A DNA stretch of 64,000 nucleotides from Betaproteobacteria bacterium UKL13-2 (GTDB lineage: Bacteria; Pseudomonadota; Gammaproteobacteria; Burkholderiales; Usitatibacteraceae), in assembly GCA_001602455.1 (NCBI GenBank), contig CP012157.1, positions 925,733-989,732 on the forward strand. The letters run 5' to 3'. Every line of letters starts with the position of its first letter. The first letter of the stretch is position 1. A program made the position numbers and the translations under genes. The notes under the pieces were generated by a model. That model did not search any database. It was not told the DNA's origin and saw only the letters and a program-made list of their open reading frames with translations. This document shows positions 8,432 to 17,280 of this stretch, piece by piece.

Positions 8432-11400
8432 ATGATTACTTCGATGTTTGAGCGCTTCGCGTCGTTGTTTGCGTCTATGTTTGCCACGGCGTCTGTTCAT
8501 GCCAAGGCAGTTACTGCGCTACGTGCGCTGCCTGCACCGCGTCAGCGAACCAGCGGGTGTAAATTCAGTCGCTACGTGGCGAGTATTGTGTCGGCGTTGC
8601 TGCTGCTGGTTTCGGCCATCGCCAATGCGCAGCCGGTACTTGCGACAACCACCCTCCCGAATGCCTTTCAAGGCACGGCTTACGCCAGCCATTTGATCAT
8701 CGCCTCAGCAAACCCCCTCACCAGTGCCGGTGCCACGGCGTTGCCCCTTGGGCTCACGGCGGTGCATAACGGCAGCGGTGTATTGACTATTACCGGCACG
8801 CCAACCCTGGCCGGCACATACTCCCTCAATATTGCGGCGACGGATAACGCCGGCGGCAACCTCGCCACCACTGTCAGCTTGCGCATCATCGCTGACGCCC
8901 CGAACACGACCGTCGCGGCGGTGGCGGGAGGAGGCGACCACAGTTGCGCGGTGGTGAATGGCGGCGTGCAGTGCTGGGGATTGAATTACTATGGCCAACT
9001 CGGCAACGGCAGCACCACGGATAGCGCCACCCCGGTGCAAGTCACCGGACTCACCAGTGGAGTCACAGCGGTGTCGACGGGCATGAGTCACAGTTGCGCG
9101 CTGGTGAATGGCGGGGTGCAGTGCTGGGGGTGGAACTACTACGGCCAACTCGGCAACGGCAGCAACACTTGGAGCGCCACCCCCGTGCAAGTCACCGGAC
9201 TGACCAGCGGTGTCACGGTGGTGGCGGCGGGAGGCGGGCACAACTGCGCGGTGGTGAATGGCGGCGTGCAGTGCTGGGGCTGGAATTACTACGGCCAACT
9301 CGGCAACGGTAGCACCACGGATAGCAACGTTCCCGCGCAAGTCACCGGACTCAACAGTGGGGTCACGGCGGTCGCGGGGGGGGGGACCCACAGTTGCGCG
9401 GTGGTGAATGGCGGCGTGCGGTGCTGGGGATCTAACGGCGTCGGCCAACTCGGCAACGGTAGCACTACGGGTAGTAACGTGCCCGTGCAGGTTACCGGAC
9501 TCACCAGTGGGGTCACGGCGGCCGCGGGGGGAGATACCCACAGTTGCGCGGTGGTGAATGGCGGCGTACGGTGCTGGGGATCTAACGGCTACGGCCAACT
9601 CGGCAACGGTAGCACTACGGGTAGTAACGTGCCCGTGCAGGTTACCGGACTCACCAGTGGGGTCACGGCGGCCGCGGGGGGAGATACCCACAGTTGCGCG
9701 GTGGTGAATGGCGGCGTACGGTGCTGGGGATCTAACGGCTACGGCCAACTCGGCGACAGCAACACGACGCAGAGCACCACCCCTGTGCAAGTCACCGGAC
9801 TGACCAGCGGAGTCACGGCGGTGGCGGGAGGGGAGAGCCACAGTTGCGCGGTGGTGAATGGTGGGGTGCGGTGCTGGGGATATAATGGCTACGGCCAACT
9901 CGGCGACGGTAACACCATGCAGAGCGCCACCCCCGTGCAAGGCACCGGACTCACCAGCGGGGTCGCGGCGCTAGCGACGGGAAACAGTCACAGTTGCGCG
10001 GTGGTGAATGGCGGCGTGCAGTGCTGGGGCTGGAATTACTACGGCCAACTCGGCAACGGTAGCACCTCGAAGAGCACCATCCCTGTGCAAGTCACCGGAC
10101 TCACCAGCGGAGTCACGGCGGTGGCAGGCGGAGACTACCACAGTTGCACGGTGGTGAATGGCGGCGTGCGGTGCTGGGGATATAACGGCGTCGGCCAACT
10201 CGGCAACGGTGGTACCACGAAGAGCGTCACCCCCGTACAAGTCATCGGACTCACCAGTGGGGTTACGACGGTGGCAACGGGAAATTTCCACAGTTGCGCA
10301 GCGGTGAATGGGGGTGTGCAGTGCTGGGGAAGTAACTACTACGGCCAACTCGGCAACGGCAGCAACACGAGCCGCACCACCCCCGTGCGAGTCACTGGAC
10401 TTAGCAGCGGGGTCGCAGCGGTGGCCACGGGATATGGCCACAGTTGCGCGGTGGTGAATGGCGGCGCGCAGTGCTGGGGGTGGAACGACTACGGCCAACT
10501 CGGCAACGGCAGCACCACGAATAGCACCACTCCCGTACAAGTCACTGGACTCACCAGCGGGGTCACGGCGGTGGCCACGGGGTTGTACCACAGTTGCGCG
10601 GTGGTGAATGGCGGCGTGCGATGCTGGGGAGAGAACAGCGACGGCCTACTCGGAAACGGCAGCACCACGAGTAGCACAACCCCCGTGCAAGTCACTGGAC
10701 TTAGCAGCGGGGTCACAGCGGTGGCCATGGGATATGGCCACAGTTGCGCGGTGGTGAATGGCGGCGTGCGGTGCTGGGGATATAACGGCGTCGGCCAGCT
10801 CGGCGACGGCAGCACCACGAATAGCACTGTCCCCGTGCAGGTCACCGGACTGATCAGCGGAGTCACGTTGGTGGCGACTGGAGGCGGCCACAGTTGCGCG
10901 GTGGTTCATAGTGCCCTTGTGTGCTGGGGGTATAACGACAGCGGTCAACTCGCGTATGAACCGACAGGCCCCGCAACCACCTCTCGGCGCAGCTTACTGC
11001 TCGCGCCAGCGGCCACCACGGTCCCCGGCGCACCGACCATCGGCACCGCCACGGCGGGTAACGCCCAAGCCAGTGTCACCTTCACCGCACCCGCGAGCAA
11101 TGGTGGTTCTGCCATTACTGGCTACACCGTGACATCAAGCCCCGGTAGCTTGACCGTTACCGGTGCCGCCTCACCCATCACCGTGACCGGCTTGACCAAT
11201 GGCACCGCCTATACCTTCACCGTCAGGGCCACCAATAATGTGGGAACGGGTACGGCCTCAGCGGCATCGAATAGTGTGACGCCTGTTGCGGCCACATTGA
11301 CGACACCGCCCAAAGTGGAGGCGTCCTTTATGCCGATGCTGCCAACATCGGAGCCTCTTCAGATATACACCACAATGCTGCTGGTAGTGAAGTTGACGAA

Positions 11401-12274
11401 TCAGAGCACTGGCTGGATGGGCATGCGAGTGGACAACATATTCACAGCGCCGATGGTGTTAGGTGCCCCAAATTACACTATGTTCACACCGGCCAATTGC
11501 GGGTTCATCACCAGCACCAGTGACGGGACGTCGCAGTGGCGAGAAAAAAACGTTCGGTTTTCTACCATCGCCATTGCCCCGGGGGCAAGCTGCGAGGCGA
11601 AAATCCAAGTACTGGGCAGCATTGAAGGAACGATCACCAATACGACCAATGCGCCGGTGGGAACGATTCCATCAACGGCGGCGGGGTCGCCGGCAAGTGC
11701 CTCGGTCACGTTCCTTTGGAGCCCGTTACTCGTGGGTCATGCTTTTTACAGTCCCCCCATTCCTCCCAATTCGCAGCCTATGTCGATCAATGAAGGTGAC
11801 ACGATCAACCTGAGGCTCATGCTTTATAAGGGTAGCCCTAACCCAAAAACTGATATTGGGTTGAGTGTGACCCTACCGTTCGGCTTACGATTTAACAGCG
11901 CAACACCGGCTGTGACCGTCACGCCCGGGTCGGGCGCGGTGTGTTCGGGGCCTGCAACGGCGTCCTACGACATGAGCACAAGAGTACTCAATGTGAGCGG
12001 GATAGATAGTACAGGGGGCGGGTTTACCGATTGCAACGTGGATGTGGCAGGCTTGACGAATGAGGAGATCGTGGCGGGGCCGTGTCAGCAGAAAGAGCTG
12101 TCGTTAGCGCGCGCCAATTTCTCGGCGACGAATGCGGTGGTAAACGACTTGCCCACCTACTGTTTGACCATCAAGCCGCGTTTGACACCTGCCACGGCCT
12201 CCGGCGCACCTACATCGGCGCTGCCACCGCAGGCAACGCTCAGGCCAGTGTCAGCGCCGGTGGATAAGCTGTGA
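8432..12274 (+). CDS. Secreted RCC1-repeat / fibronectin III protein
   Basis: 1280 residues. A long basic start is followed by a hydrophobic segment (about 48-66, ending AIANAQP) that looks like a signal peptide, so the protein is probably exported. Residues 70-155 form an Ig-like putative domain. From residue 170 there are 14 RCC1-type units of exactly 50 residues with the pattern HSCAVVNGGVxCWGxNxxGQLGNGS and VQVTGLTSGV; they should fold as seven-bladed propellers. A fibronectin III domain (about 866-953) follows, then a strand-rich region without a clear family. An alternative ATG lies four codons later. The last 25 or so residues are out of frame relative to a second FN3 start, so the C-terminus is probably truncated by a one-base deletion near 12208. 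Function is unknown; surface or secreted adhesion is a guess. Confidence 0.85.
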   Translation: MITSMFERFASLFASMFATASVHAKAVTALRALPAPRQRTSGCKFSRYVASIVSALLLLVSAIANAQPVLATTTLPNAFQGTAYASHLIIASANPLTSAGATALPLGLTAVHNGSGVLTITGTPTLAGTYSLNIAATDNAGGNLATTVSLRIIADAPNTTVAAVAGGGDHSCAVVNGGVQCWGLNYYGQLGNGSTTDSATPVQVTGLTSGVTAVSTGMSHSCALVNGGVQCWGWNYYGQLGNGSNTWSATPVQVTGLTSGVTVVAAGGGHNCAVVNGGVQCWGWNYYGQLGNGSTTDSNVPAQVTGLNSGVTAVAGGGTHSCAVVNGGVRCWGSNGVGQLGNGSTTGSNVPVQVTGLTSGVTAAAGGDTHSCAVVNGGVRCWGSNGYGQLGNGSTTGSNVPVQVTGLTSGVTAAAGGDTHSCAVVNGGVRCWGSNGYGQLGDSNTTQSTTPVQVTGLTSGVTAVAGGESHSCAVVNGGVRCWGYNGYGQLGDGNTMQSATPVQGTGLTSGVAALATGNSHSCAVVNGGVQCWGWNYYGQLGNGSTSKSTIPVQVTGLTSGVTAVAGGDYHSCTVVNGGVRCWGYNGVGQLGNGGTTKSVTPVQVIGLTSGVTTVATGNFHSCAAVNGGVQCWGSNYYGQLGNGSNTSRTTPVRVTGLSSGVAAVATGYGHSCAVVNGGAQCWGWNDYGQLGNGSTTNSTTPVQVTGLTSGVTAVATGLYHSCAVVNGGVRCWGENSDGLLGNGSTTSSTTPVQVTGLSSGVTAVAMGYGHSCAVVNGGVRCWGYNGVGQLGDGSTTNSTVPVQVTGLISGVTLVATGGGHSCAVVHSALVCWGYNDSGQLAYEPTGPATTSRRSLLLAPAATTVPGAPTIGTATAGNAQASVTFTAPASNGGSAITGYTVTSSPGSLTVTGAASPITVTGLTNGTAYTFTVRATNNVGTGTASAASNSVTPVAATLTTPPKVEASFMPMLPTSEPLQIYTTMLLVVKLTNQSTGWMGMRVDNIFTAPMVLGAPNYTMFTPANCGFITSTSDGTSQWREKNVRFSTIAIAPGASCEAKIQVLGSIEGTITNTTNAPVGTIPSTAAGSPASASVTFLWSPLLVGHAFYSPPIPPNSQPMSINEGDTINLRLMLYKGSPNPKTDIGLSVTLPFGLRFNSATPAVTVTPGSGAVCSGPATASYDMSTRVLNVSGIDSTGGGFTDCNVDVAGLTNEEIVAGPCQQKELSLARANFSATNAVVNDLPTYCLTIKPRLTPATASGAPTSALPPQATLRPVSAPVDKL
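8930..10960 (+). repeat. Tandem array of 14 RCC1 units, 150 bp period
   Basis: The motif CACAGTTGCGCG or a close variant recurs at 8939, 9089, 9239 and so on to 10889, always 150 bp apart with no indel. Neighbouring units around 9490-9780 are nearly identical over 150 bp, showing recent duplication. The last unit is degenerate. Confidence 0.95.
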
Positions 12275-12459
12275 AATATGCAGGTTAAGCATACGCGAGG
12301 GGCGTACATTTCTTGATAGGATCGCACGCCGTATCCGAGCGAATGTAGTAACGAAGCGACTGCCGTGTCGAGCGTTGTTGCATCAACAGCGAGAAATTCG
12401 TTCGCTTACTTGATGCGGGCCAGCTAATGGGTGGCCCCATTTACTTAGTGTGGCTCCTT

Positions 12460-12840
12460 TTATTCGGTGGCGTCAACTGATTTGTTAGGGGCGGGCAGGC
12501 AGTCGACGAAGAAAAACCAATTGGCCGTCATCTTCCTACCCAAAACAATGTCAGGCCCCTTGAATCCATGGGGACAATAGCCCGTGGCCGGAAGTCTTTC
12601 CTGCGCAAGTTGGCGCATTCCGAGCCGAATCCTTTCGTGAATGGGAAGCCTTGGATCCTGTGCTGAGACATATGGGGTGCTATTCACATCAAACCGAATC
12701 CTTGTAGGCTCAGTCGGATGGTTCGGTGTGATCTTTACTGTCAACGGGGCTCGCGGGGCTGGGTCACTTGCTGCTGCACAACTCGTCAGCAACATCGGCA
12801 GCAACAATTTGATCATCAAGACCCTATCGGTTTTGGTCAT
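12460..12840 (-). CDS. Small lipoprotein, unknown function
   Basis: 126 residues. The start at 12840 is supported by a strong Shine-Dalgarno (AGGAGG, 6 bases upstream). The N-terminus has a short hydrophobic run ending in LLTSC, a lipobox, so the mature protein would be lipid-anchored at about cysteine 21. The mature part is proline-rich (PAPRAPLTVKITPNHPTEPTRIRF) and has two later cysteines (YCPHGF, VDCLPAP) that could pair in the periplasm. No family recognised. Confidence 0.65.
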   Translation of the reverse strand: MTKTDRVLMIKLLLPMLLTSCAAASDPAPRAPLTVKITPNHPTEPTRIRFDVNSTPYVSAQDPRLPIHERIRLGMRQLAQERLPATGYCPHGFKGPDIVLGRKMTANWFFFVDCLPAPNKSVDATE

Positions 12841-13090
12841 TCCCGCCTCCTACGTCTGAAGGTAAACTAATTAGGCGCAAACACAAATAGAAGTACCGCC
12901 TCGCCATTGTCCCCAGCAGCAGCGACCAAAGGCCAAAATGATTTCAGCACAATCAACACAGGGCTATCTTTGCTGACGCTTCAAGGTTTTCCAAGCCGTG
13001 AGCACTACGATTCGTTTCCAGAGGTCATGCCCACCCTCGGCGATTGCTGGCCTTCAACATCCCGTGCGTGAAACAGCGGCTTGTTCGCGC
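12841..13090. other. Intergenic stretch, nothing recognised
   Basis: With the repeat at 13091-13300 this makes a 457 bp gap between the lipoprotein and DUF2863 genes. I see no credible gene, RNA or terminator in the first 250 bp. Confidence 0.5.
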
Positions 13091-13300
13091 TAGCCGGAAT
13101 ATTTCATGGGTCGCCCGATGTATCGAAGGAGGTTGCCTCTGAACGAGTGGATAAGCAATTTGGTTCGTTCCACTTTTGCCGTGGATGCGGGCTGCTCGTT
13201 CGCTCTCGGGTGATCGGACGGCAAATCGGACGGCAAATCGGACGGCAAATCGGACGGCACCGTGTTTGGCAAACACGGTGCCGTGAAGGGTTCATGGCTA
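13091..13300. repeat. TAGCCTGAA-type dispersed repeat, long copy with 12 bp tandem
   Basis: It begins TAGCCGGAATATTTCATGGG and ends TGAAGGGTTCATGGCTA, degenerate inverted ends. The interior (CGAAGGAGGTTGCCTCTGAA, then GTGGATGCGGGCTGC) matches the long copy at 54599-54773. At 13213-13260 a 12-base unit ATCGGACGGCAA is repeated four times. The terminal TAG on the minus strand is the stop codon of the DUF2863 gene. Confidence 0.8.
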
Positions 13301-14488
13301 GTGGTAGTGCGTAGCAGGGTGATCTGAGTCCTCCGGCATTTCAGCATGCACGGCGTCGCCGTCGTGATCAAAGAAAAGTGGTGCGCCGCAATCCTCGCAG
13401 TATTCGGGTGGAAGGATGCCGGGGATTCGTGTGACATCAGCGATTTTGTGTTCGCGAAGGATTGCGATGATCTGTTCTTCCGGCCCCGGATGGGCGTCGT
13501 CGTCTTCCGTGCCTGAGAGAAGCCAGACCATGCCATTTAGAACATCGTTCTGTCCTTTGCGCGTGATGCTGACGCGGTATTCATCGACCACCGTCTCGCC
13601 CACCCCTGCGATCACCGCGCTGAGGTGCCCAGGTGGGATCTTTAGCGCGGTCTCAACAAGGGCGACTGCCGAACTCAGCATGTATGGTCGGACGCGTAGG
13701 TCGCTCTCACGGCAATTGTGGAAAAACGCATTTGGTAGCCCAGATTCGAAAGCGCACCCAGGCACTAGCTTTGCCAAACTTGGGCGACACTGCTCGATCC
13801 AGCGCTTTAAACAATCCGTTCGTGTGAGATGGGAATCGAGCTCTTGCCACTGGAACATTGGGGCGCCCGGCATAACGAGTACCACGCCAAGCAAAAACCG
13901 GACGTCCGCCGGGAGTTCGGCGGTATCCCCAAGTTTTGCGTATTCGAGTTTGGGCAGCTCGTGACGCAGTGCCGCATCCGCGAGCTTCTTCGTCAGCTTT
14001 CGTGTCCCGGCGAATCCGCGTGGTAATTGATCAATTGAGTAGAGGAAGCGGCTCATACAAAGCTCGGCGGTCCGGCTGAGGACATGGCCATGCAGGTGCG
14101 CCAAGATGGGTGCAATCGTCTTTTCGTCAATCGGCCCCGCCGGAATGCGGTACTTAGACCACGCCACAATTGGGATCGAGATGAGTTGGGCGAGTCGCGG
14201 TTGCCCGTCGTTTTCCGCATCGACTTCGCACGATTCGGCGGCAGCTTCACATGCGGTCGCCAGAATTTCGTGCGCGGGGCTGTTCATTTGGCGCGTTTGA
14301 TCAAGAGCCGCTTCGATTGCTGTCTCGTTGCCGCGATCAAGCAACGACGCGGCAAGGGTCTCAAGATGAAGCTGCCAGTATTGGTCTTCGTTGCGACTGC
14401 CTGAGGTCGTCGCAGCGGTCGACATCGTGATCAAACGCTCGGCATCTTTTGATAGCCGCAAGGGAGATTTACTGCGAATGCGCTTCAT
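13298..14488 (-). CDS. DUF2863 family protein
   Basis: 396 residues, close to the usual size of this betaproteobacterial family of unknown function. It starts MKRIRSKSPLRLSKDAERLI, matching the family's conserved start (basic residues, then L-S-x-D-A-x-R-L), with SGSRNEDQYWQLHLETLAASLLDRG shortly after. No signal peptide or membrane segment, so it is probably cytoplasmic. The C-terminus has a CEDCGAPLFFDHDGD segment with a CxxC pair that could bind metal, followed by a His/Asp/Glu-rich tail. Its TAG stop is the last triplet of a dispersed repeat. Confidence 0.85.
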   Translation of the reverse strand: MKRIRSKSPLRLSKDAERLITMSTAATTSGSRNEDQYWQLHLETLAASLLDRGNETAIEAALDQTRQMNSPAHEILATACEAAAESCEVDAENDGQPRLAQLISIPIVAWSKYRIPAGPIDEKTIAPILAHLHGHVLSRTAELCMSRFLYSIDQLPRGFAGTRKLTKKLADAALRHELPKLEYAKLGDTAELPADVRFLLGVVLVMPGAPMFQWQELDSHLTRTDCLKRWIEQCRPSLAKLVPGCAFESGLPNAFFHNCRESDLRVRPYMLSSAVALVETALKIPPGHLSAVIAGVGETVVDEYRVSITRKGQNDVLNGMVWLLSGTEDDDAHPGPEEQIIAILREHKIADVTRIPGILPPEYCEDCGAPLFFDHDGDAVHAEMPEDSDHPATHYH

Positions 14489-14575
14489 CGGCGGGGCGAC
14501 ACGCCAAGCGTGCCGATTGGGTTCTTGGCCGACGATTATAGCGGCGCAGCCATCAATACAGCGTGCGCTTACGCG

Positions 14576-14770
14576 CTATACGGGCGTGCCGATACGGTTT
14601 TGGAGACGTGTAGGGCGCCCTGCGGTATGGCGCAGCATTGCTTCGTGATGCTGGCGAAGCGCCTCGCCCAGACTGATGTAGGTTCGTGACCAAAGGGCAG
14701 CCAGAAACGACCGGGGAACTTGATGCGTGTCGAGTTTGTGATTTAGTGCAGAAGATGTGTTTAGGTTCAT
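14576..14770 (-). CDS. Small protein, unknown function
   Basis: 64 residues, divergent from the LysR gene. The ATG at 14770 has a textbook ribosome binding site (GGAGG, 5-7 bases upstream). The middle part, SFLAALWSRTYISLGEALRQHHEAMLR, could form an amphipathic helix, and the C-terminus is basic. No family recognised. Its divergent placement makes it a possible target of the neighbouring LysR regulator. Confidence 0.5.
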   Translation of the reverse strand: MNLNTSSALNHKLDTHQVPRSFLAALWSRTYISLGEALRQHHEAMLRHTAGRPTRLQNRIGTPV

Positions 14771-14836
14771 TGTGGCCTCCAGGGCCGTTGTTTGCTGACG
14801 CTTTTATTGCTTGTGGATCGCTTGTCAACGGGTTTT

Positions 14837-14868
14837 TTGCGACTAACCCATGTTGCGACTAATCCATT
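14837..14868. promoter_or_regulatory. Tandem 16-base direct repeat in divergent promoter region
   Basis: TTGCGACTAACCCATG is followed immediately by TTGCGACTAATCCATT. It lies between the divergent small gene and the LysR gene, beside an AT-rich stretch. A candidate operator; no protein can be assigned. Confidence 0.4.
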
Positions 14869-14946
14869 TTAATTACACTCAATTCATATGGCAATAAAGA
14901 TAAATGTCATAATATTGTGGAAATTTATTCACAAAAAGAGGGGTCG

Positions 14947-15876
14947 ATGGATACACCTGGCGAAATGAAGGCGTTTGTGCGCGCCGTCGAATTGGGCGGT
15001 TTTTCGGCGGCGGCACGCGATTTGGATCTCACACCATCGGCGCTGTCGAAGTTGACAACCCGCTTGGAAGACCGGCTCGGTGTGCGGCTGATGAACCGCA
15101 CGACCCGCAAGCTCGCGCTCACGGCCGAAGGCGAGGCTTATTTCGCGAGTGCAAAACGTATCCTGACGGAGATTGCGGACGCCGAAGCCGAAGTGACTCG
15201 CTTTGCATCGCATCCAAAAGGCTTACTTCGCGTGAACGTTGGTGCGGCATTCGGGCTGCATCAACTGGTACCTGCGCTGCCCAAGTTCTTGGAACGCTTT
15301 CCCGAGGTGGAGCTCGATATTACGGTGACCGATCGTCTCGTCGACTTGGTGGAGGAGGGCGCAGATGTGGCGATTCGCAACAGCGTGCTGCGGGACTCGT
15401 CGCTGGTTGCCAAGAAAATCTGCGACTTACACCGCGTGGTTTGTGCTTCACCGGGCTATCTGAAAAAGCACGGTATACCCAAAACGCCGGGTGCCCTTTT
15501 AGAACATAACTGCATCTCGATTTCTGGCGCACCACAGCTTCGTCGCTGGCCGTTTGATACGCCAAGCGGGACGGAGTTTGTTGAAGTGCGCGGCAATGTT
15601 TCGGCCAACAACGCCGAAACGCTGCTGCAACTCGCGGCAAATGGTGTCGGCATCATCAGGCTGACGGATGTGATTGTCGGCGATGGTATTCGTGCTGGCT
15701 GGCTGAGGCCGATACTGTCTGATGTACATCACGTTGAGCCTGTACCGCTCTCGGCGGTGTACCCGCACGGCAAACACAAGAGTCCCCGTGTGGCGGCGCT
15801 GGTCAATTTTCTCGTTGAACAGTTTGCCGATGCACCGTGGAGGCAGGGCGTAAATACGTCGCGCGGATTAGCCTGA
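14947..15876 (+). CDS. LysR-family transcriptional regulator
   Basis: 309 residues from the ATG at 14947, preceded by GAGGGG; an in-frame GTG at 14917 would add ten unlikely residues. Residues 1-60 are the winged helix (FVRAVELGGFSAAARDLDLTPSALSKLTTRLEDRLGVRL in pieces, then RTTRKLALTAEG). The rest is the substrate-binding LysR domain with VDLVEEGADVAIR. It belongs to the CrgA/DsdC-like group common in betaproteobacteria. A small divergent gene and a direct repeat lie upstream. The effector is unknown. Its TGA stop lies inside the start of a dispersed repeat (15869). Confidence 0.9.
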   Translation: MDTPGEMKAFVRAVELGGFSAAARDLDLTPSALSKLTTRLEDRLGVRLMNRTTRKLALTAEGEAYFASAKRILTEIADAEAEVTRFASHPKGLLRVNVGAAFGLHQLVPALPKFLERFPEVELDITVTDRLVDLVEEGADVAIRNSVLRDSSLVAKKICDLHRVVCASPGYLKKHGIPKTPGALLEHNCISISGAPQLRRWPFDTPSGTEFVEVRGNVSANNAETLLQLAANGVGIIRLTDVIVGDGIRAGWLRPILSDVHHVEPVPLSAVYPHGKHKSPRVAALVNFLVEQFADAPWRQGVNTSRGLA

Positions 15877-15998
15877 ATATTTCACCGCGCGCCCGCCGCG
15901 CCCAACGACGTTGCCGATGAACGATTGGCAAACCAATTTGGATTGGTCCTCGTTTGCGGTGGATGCGGGCTGCAGGCAAATACGATCAGTCGCCCAGC
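15869..15998. repeat. TAGCCTGAA-type dispersed repeat, 3' end lost
   Basis: Begins TAGCCTGAATATTTCACCGC. The interior (AACCAATTTGGATTGGTCCT, GGTGGATGCGGGCTGC) matches the long copies at 13091 and 54599. A right terminal repeat is not found. It provides the stop codon of the LysR gene. Confidence 0.75.
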
Positions 15999-16055
15999 GC
16001 CCGAAAGGCCGCTACAATTTGGGTCGATGCCCTCGTCAAATTTCCAACATTCCAT

Positions 16056-16460
16056 ATGAAGACAAAACACTATCTAACCCACGAAGATGTAAAGATGATC
16101 CTAGGTGCTTGCGAAGCTCACGCAGTGGCGAATAAATGGGCGGTCTGTATCAGCATCGTCGATGATGGCGGGCATCTGCAAGGGTTCTTGCGTCTTGATG
16201 GCGCGGCACCCGCAAGCGTCGAAATTTCACAGGGTAAGGCTTATAGCGCTGCGGTGCGACGCCGGCCAACCAAAGGTGACGAGGAGATGGTTAACAATGG
16301 ACGTGTGTCGGCACTATCGATGCCGGGCATCACCTTCCTCGAAGGCGGTGTCCCCATCGTCACTCACGGCGAAACGATTGGAGCGGTTGGCGTTTCGGGC
16401 GTGAAGTCATCGGAGGACGCTGAGGTGGCAGCAGCGGGCATCGCGGCGCTCGGCCTCTGA
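16056..16460 (+). CDS. GlcG/HbpS-family protein
   Basis: 134 residues from the ATG at 16056; the frame is open further upstream but that part runs through a dispersed repeat. GlcG/HbpS proteins are small cytoplasmic or exported proteins, some of which bind haem or cobalamin; the ligand here is unknown. Family features are the start YLTHEDVKMILGACEAHA, the SIVDDGGHLQGFLRLDGA strand-turn-strand block, KAYSAA, and GGVPIVTHGETIGAVGVSG near the C-terminus. It is followed after 8 bp by a zinc-ribbon protein, probably in the same transcript. Confidence 0.85.
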   Translation: MKTKHYLTHEDVKMILGACEAHAVANKWAVCISIVDDGGHLQGFLRLDGAAPASVEISQGKAYSAAVRRRPTKGDEEMVNNGRVSALSMPGITFLEGGVPIVTHGETIGAVGVSGVKSSEDAEVAAAGIAALGL

Positions 16461-16468
16461 GCGGCCAC

Positions 16469-17164
16469 ATGGCGGCCAGTTGCCCGAGCTGTCGGGGTGC
16501 GATGACCGAGACGGTGTTTAGAACGCATGTCGAAACTGCGCTGGATATCGACATTTGTTGGTCGTGTCATTTGATTTGGTTCGATAACATGGAGAGTGTC
16601 TCGATGTCGGCGCAGTCCGTGATCGACCTTTTCCAGCAAATCAATGCTCGGCAAAATGCGGCGCGACGAATTGTGTCACTGCCGGGCAATTGCCCAGTCT
16701 GTGCCAGCACGCTAAAGCAAACATTTGATTTATCTAAGGCCGGACGCTTCCAATATCACCGGTGTTCAAATGGTCACGGCCGCCTCAGTACATTCGTGCA
16801 GTTTCTTCGGGAAAAGCAGTTCATTCGCACGTTGTCCAAGGTCGAGCGCCAGCAACTTTCCGCGACCGTGAAGCAGGTGCGATGTTCAAGTTGTGGTGCC
16901 GGCATACATATTGAACGGGATGACGTATGTTCGCACTGTGGCGCGCCGGTTTCTGTCTTGGATGAGCAAGCTGTGGCGAAGGCACTCGCTGAACTTGGTG
17001 AAAAGCGCTCCCGACCGGCACAGCCCGCGCCGGATCGGTTGCAGCAGCCCTATCAGCCAACGCCGTCATCAATAACAGCCGACAGTATTATCGTGGCCTC
17101 CCCCGCACTTGTGGACCTCATTGTGACTGGTGTGGCGGCCATTTTGAGTGCGACACTTGATTAG
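16469..17164 (+). CDS. Zinc-ribbon protein with C-terminal membrane segment
   Basis: 231 residues. Paired cysteines suggest three or more zinc knuckles: CPSC with CWSC (residues 5-35), CPVC with CSNGHG (about 75-100), and CSSCG with CSHCG (about 133-155). The first part resembles TFIIB-type zinc-finger proteins (CWSCHLIWFD). A proline/glutamine-rich linker leads to a hydrophobic C-terminal segment (PALVDLIVTGVAAILSATL), possibly a membrane anchor. The role is unknown. The TAG stop is the first triplet of a dispersed repeat. Confidence 0.7.
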   Translation: MAASCPSCRGAMTETVFRTHVETALDIDICWSCHLIWFDNMESVSMSAQSVIDLFQQINARQNAARRIVSLPGNCPVCASTLKQTFDLSKAGRFQYHRCSNGHGRLSTFVQFLREKQFIRTLSKVERQQLSATVKQVRCSSCGAGIHIERDDVCSHCGAPVSVLDEQAVAKALAELGEKRSRPAQPAPDRLQQPYQPTPSSITADSIIVASPALVDLIVTGVAAILSATLD

Positions 17165-17268
17165 CCTGAACATTTCATGGGTGCGCGTTTGTCAAACGCG
17201 CTGCCCGACTGATCGCCCAGAGGCAACGTCCTTCGAAGCAGCGGGCGACCCATGAAGTATTCAGGCGA
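17162..17268. repeat. TAGCCTGAA-type dispersed repeat, short complete copy
   Basis: About 107 bp with both ends: TAGCCTGAACATTTCATGGG and CCCATGAAGTATTCAGGC. Inner parts differ from the long copies. The next gene's ribosome binding site (AGGAGG) starts at its right border, so it sits tightly between stop and start. Confidence 0.85.
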
Positions 17269-17280
17269 GGAGGAAGCGAG

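Noticed and set aside
8705-9940. 411-residue open frame antisense to the RCC1 repeats
   Set aside because: It repeats with the same 150 bp period because the codon phase of the array keeps that frame open; composition is unlike a protein and the sense frame has clear RCC1 motifs.
8930-10960. CRISPR-like regular repeats
   Set aside because: The period is 150 bp with coding units and no unique spacers; it is a protein repeat array.
13090-13536. Minus-strand frame with VRFAVRFAVRF-type repeats
   Set aside because: It runs through the dispersed repeat and its 12-base array and out of frame through DUF2863; no independent gene evidence.
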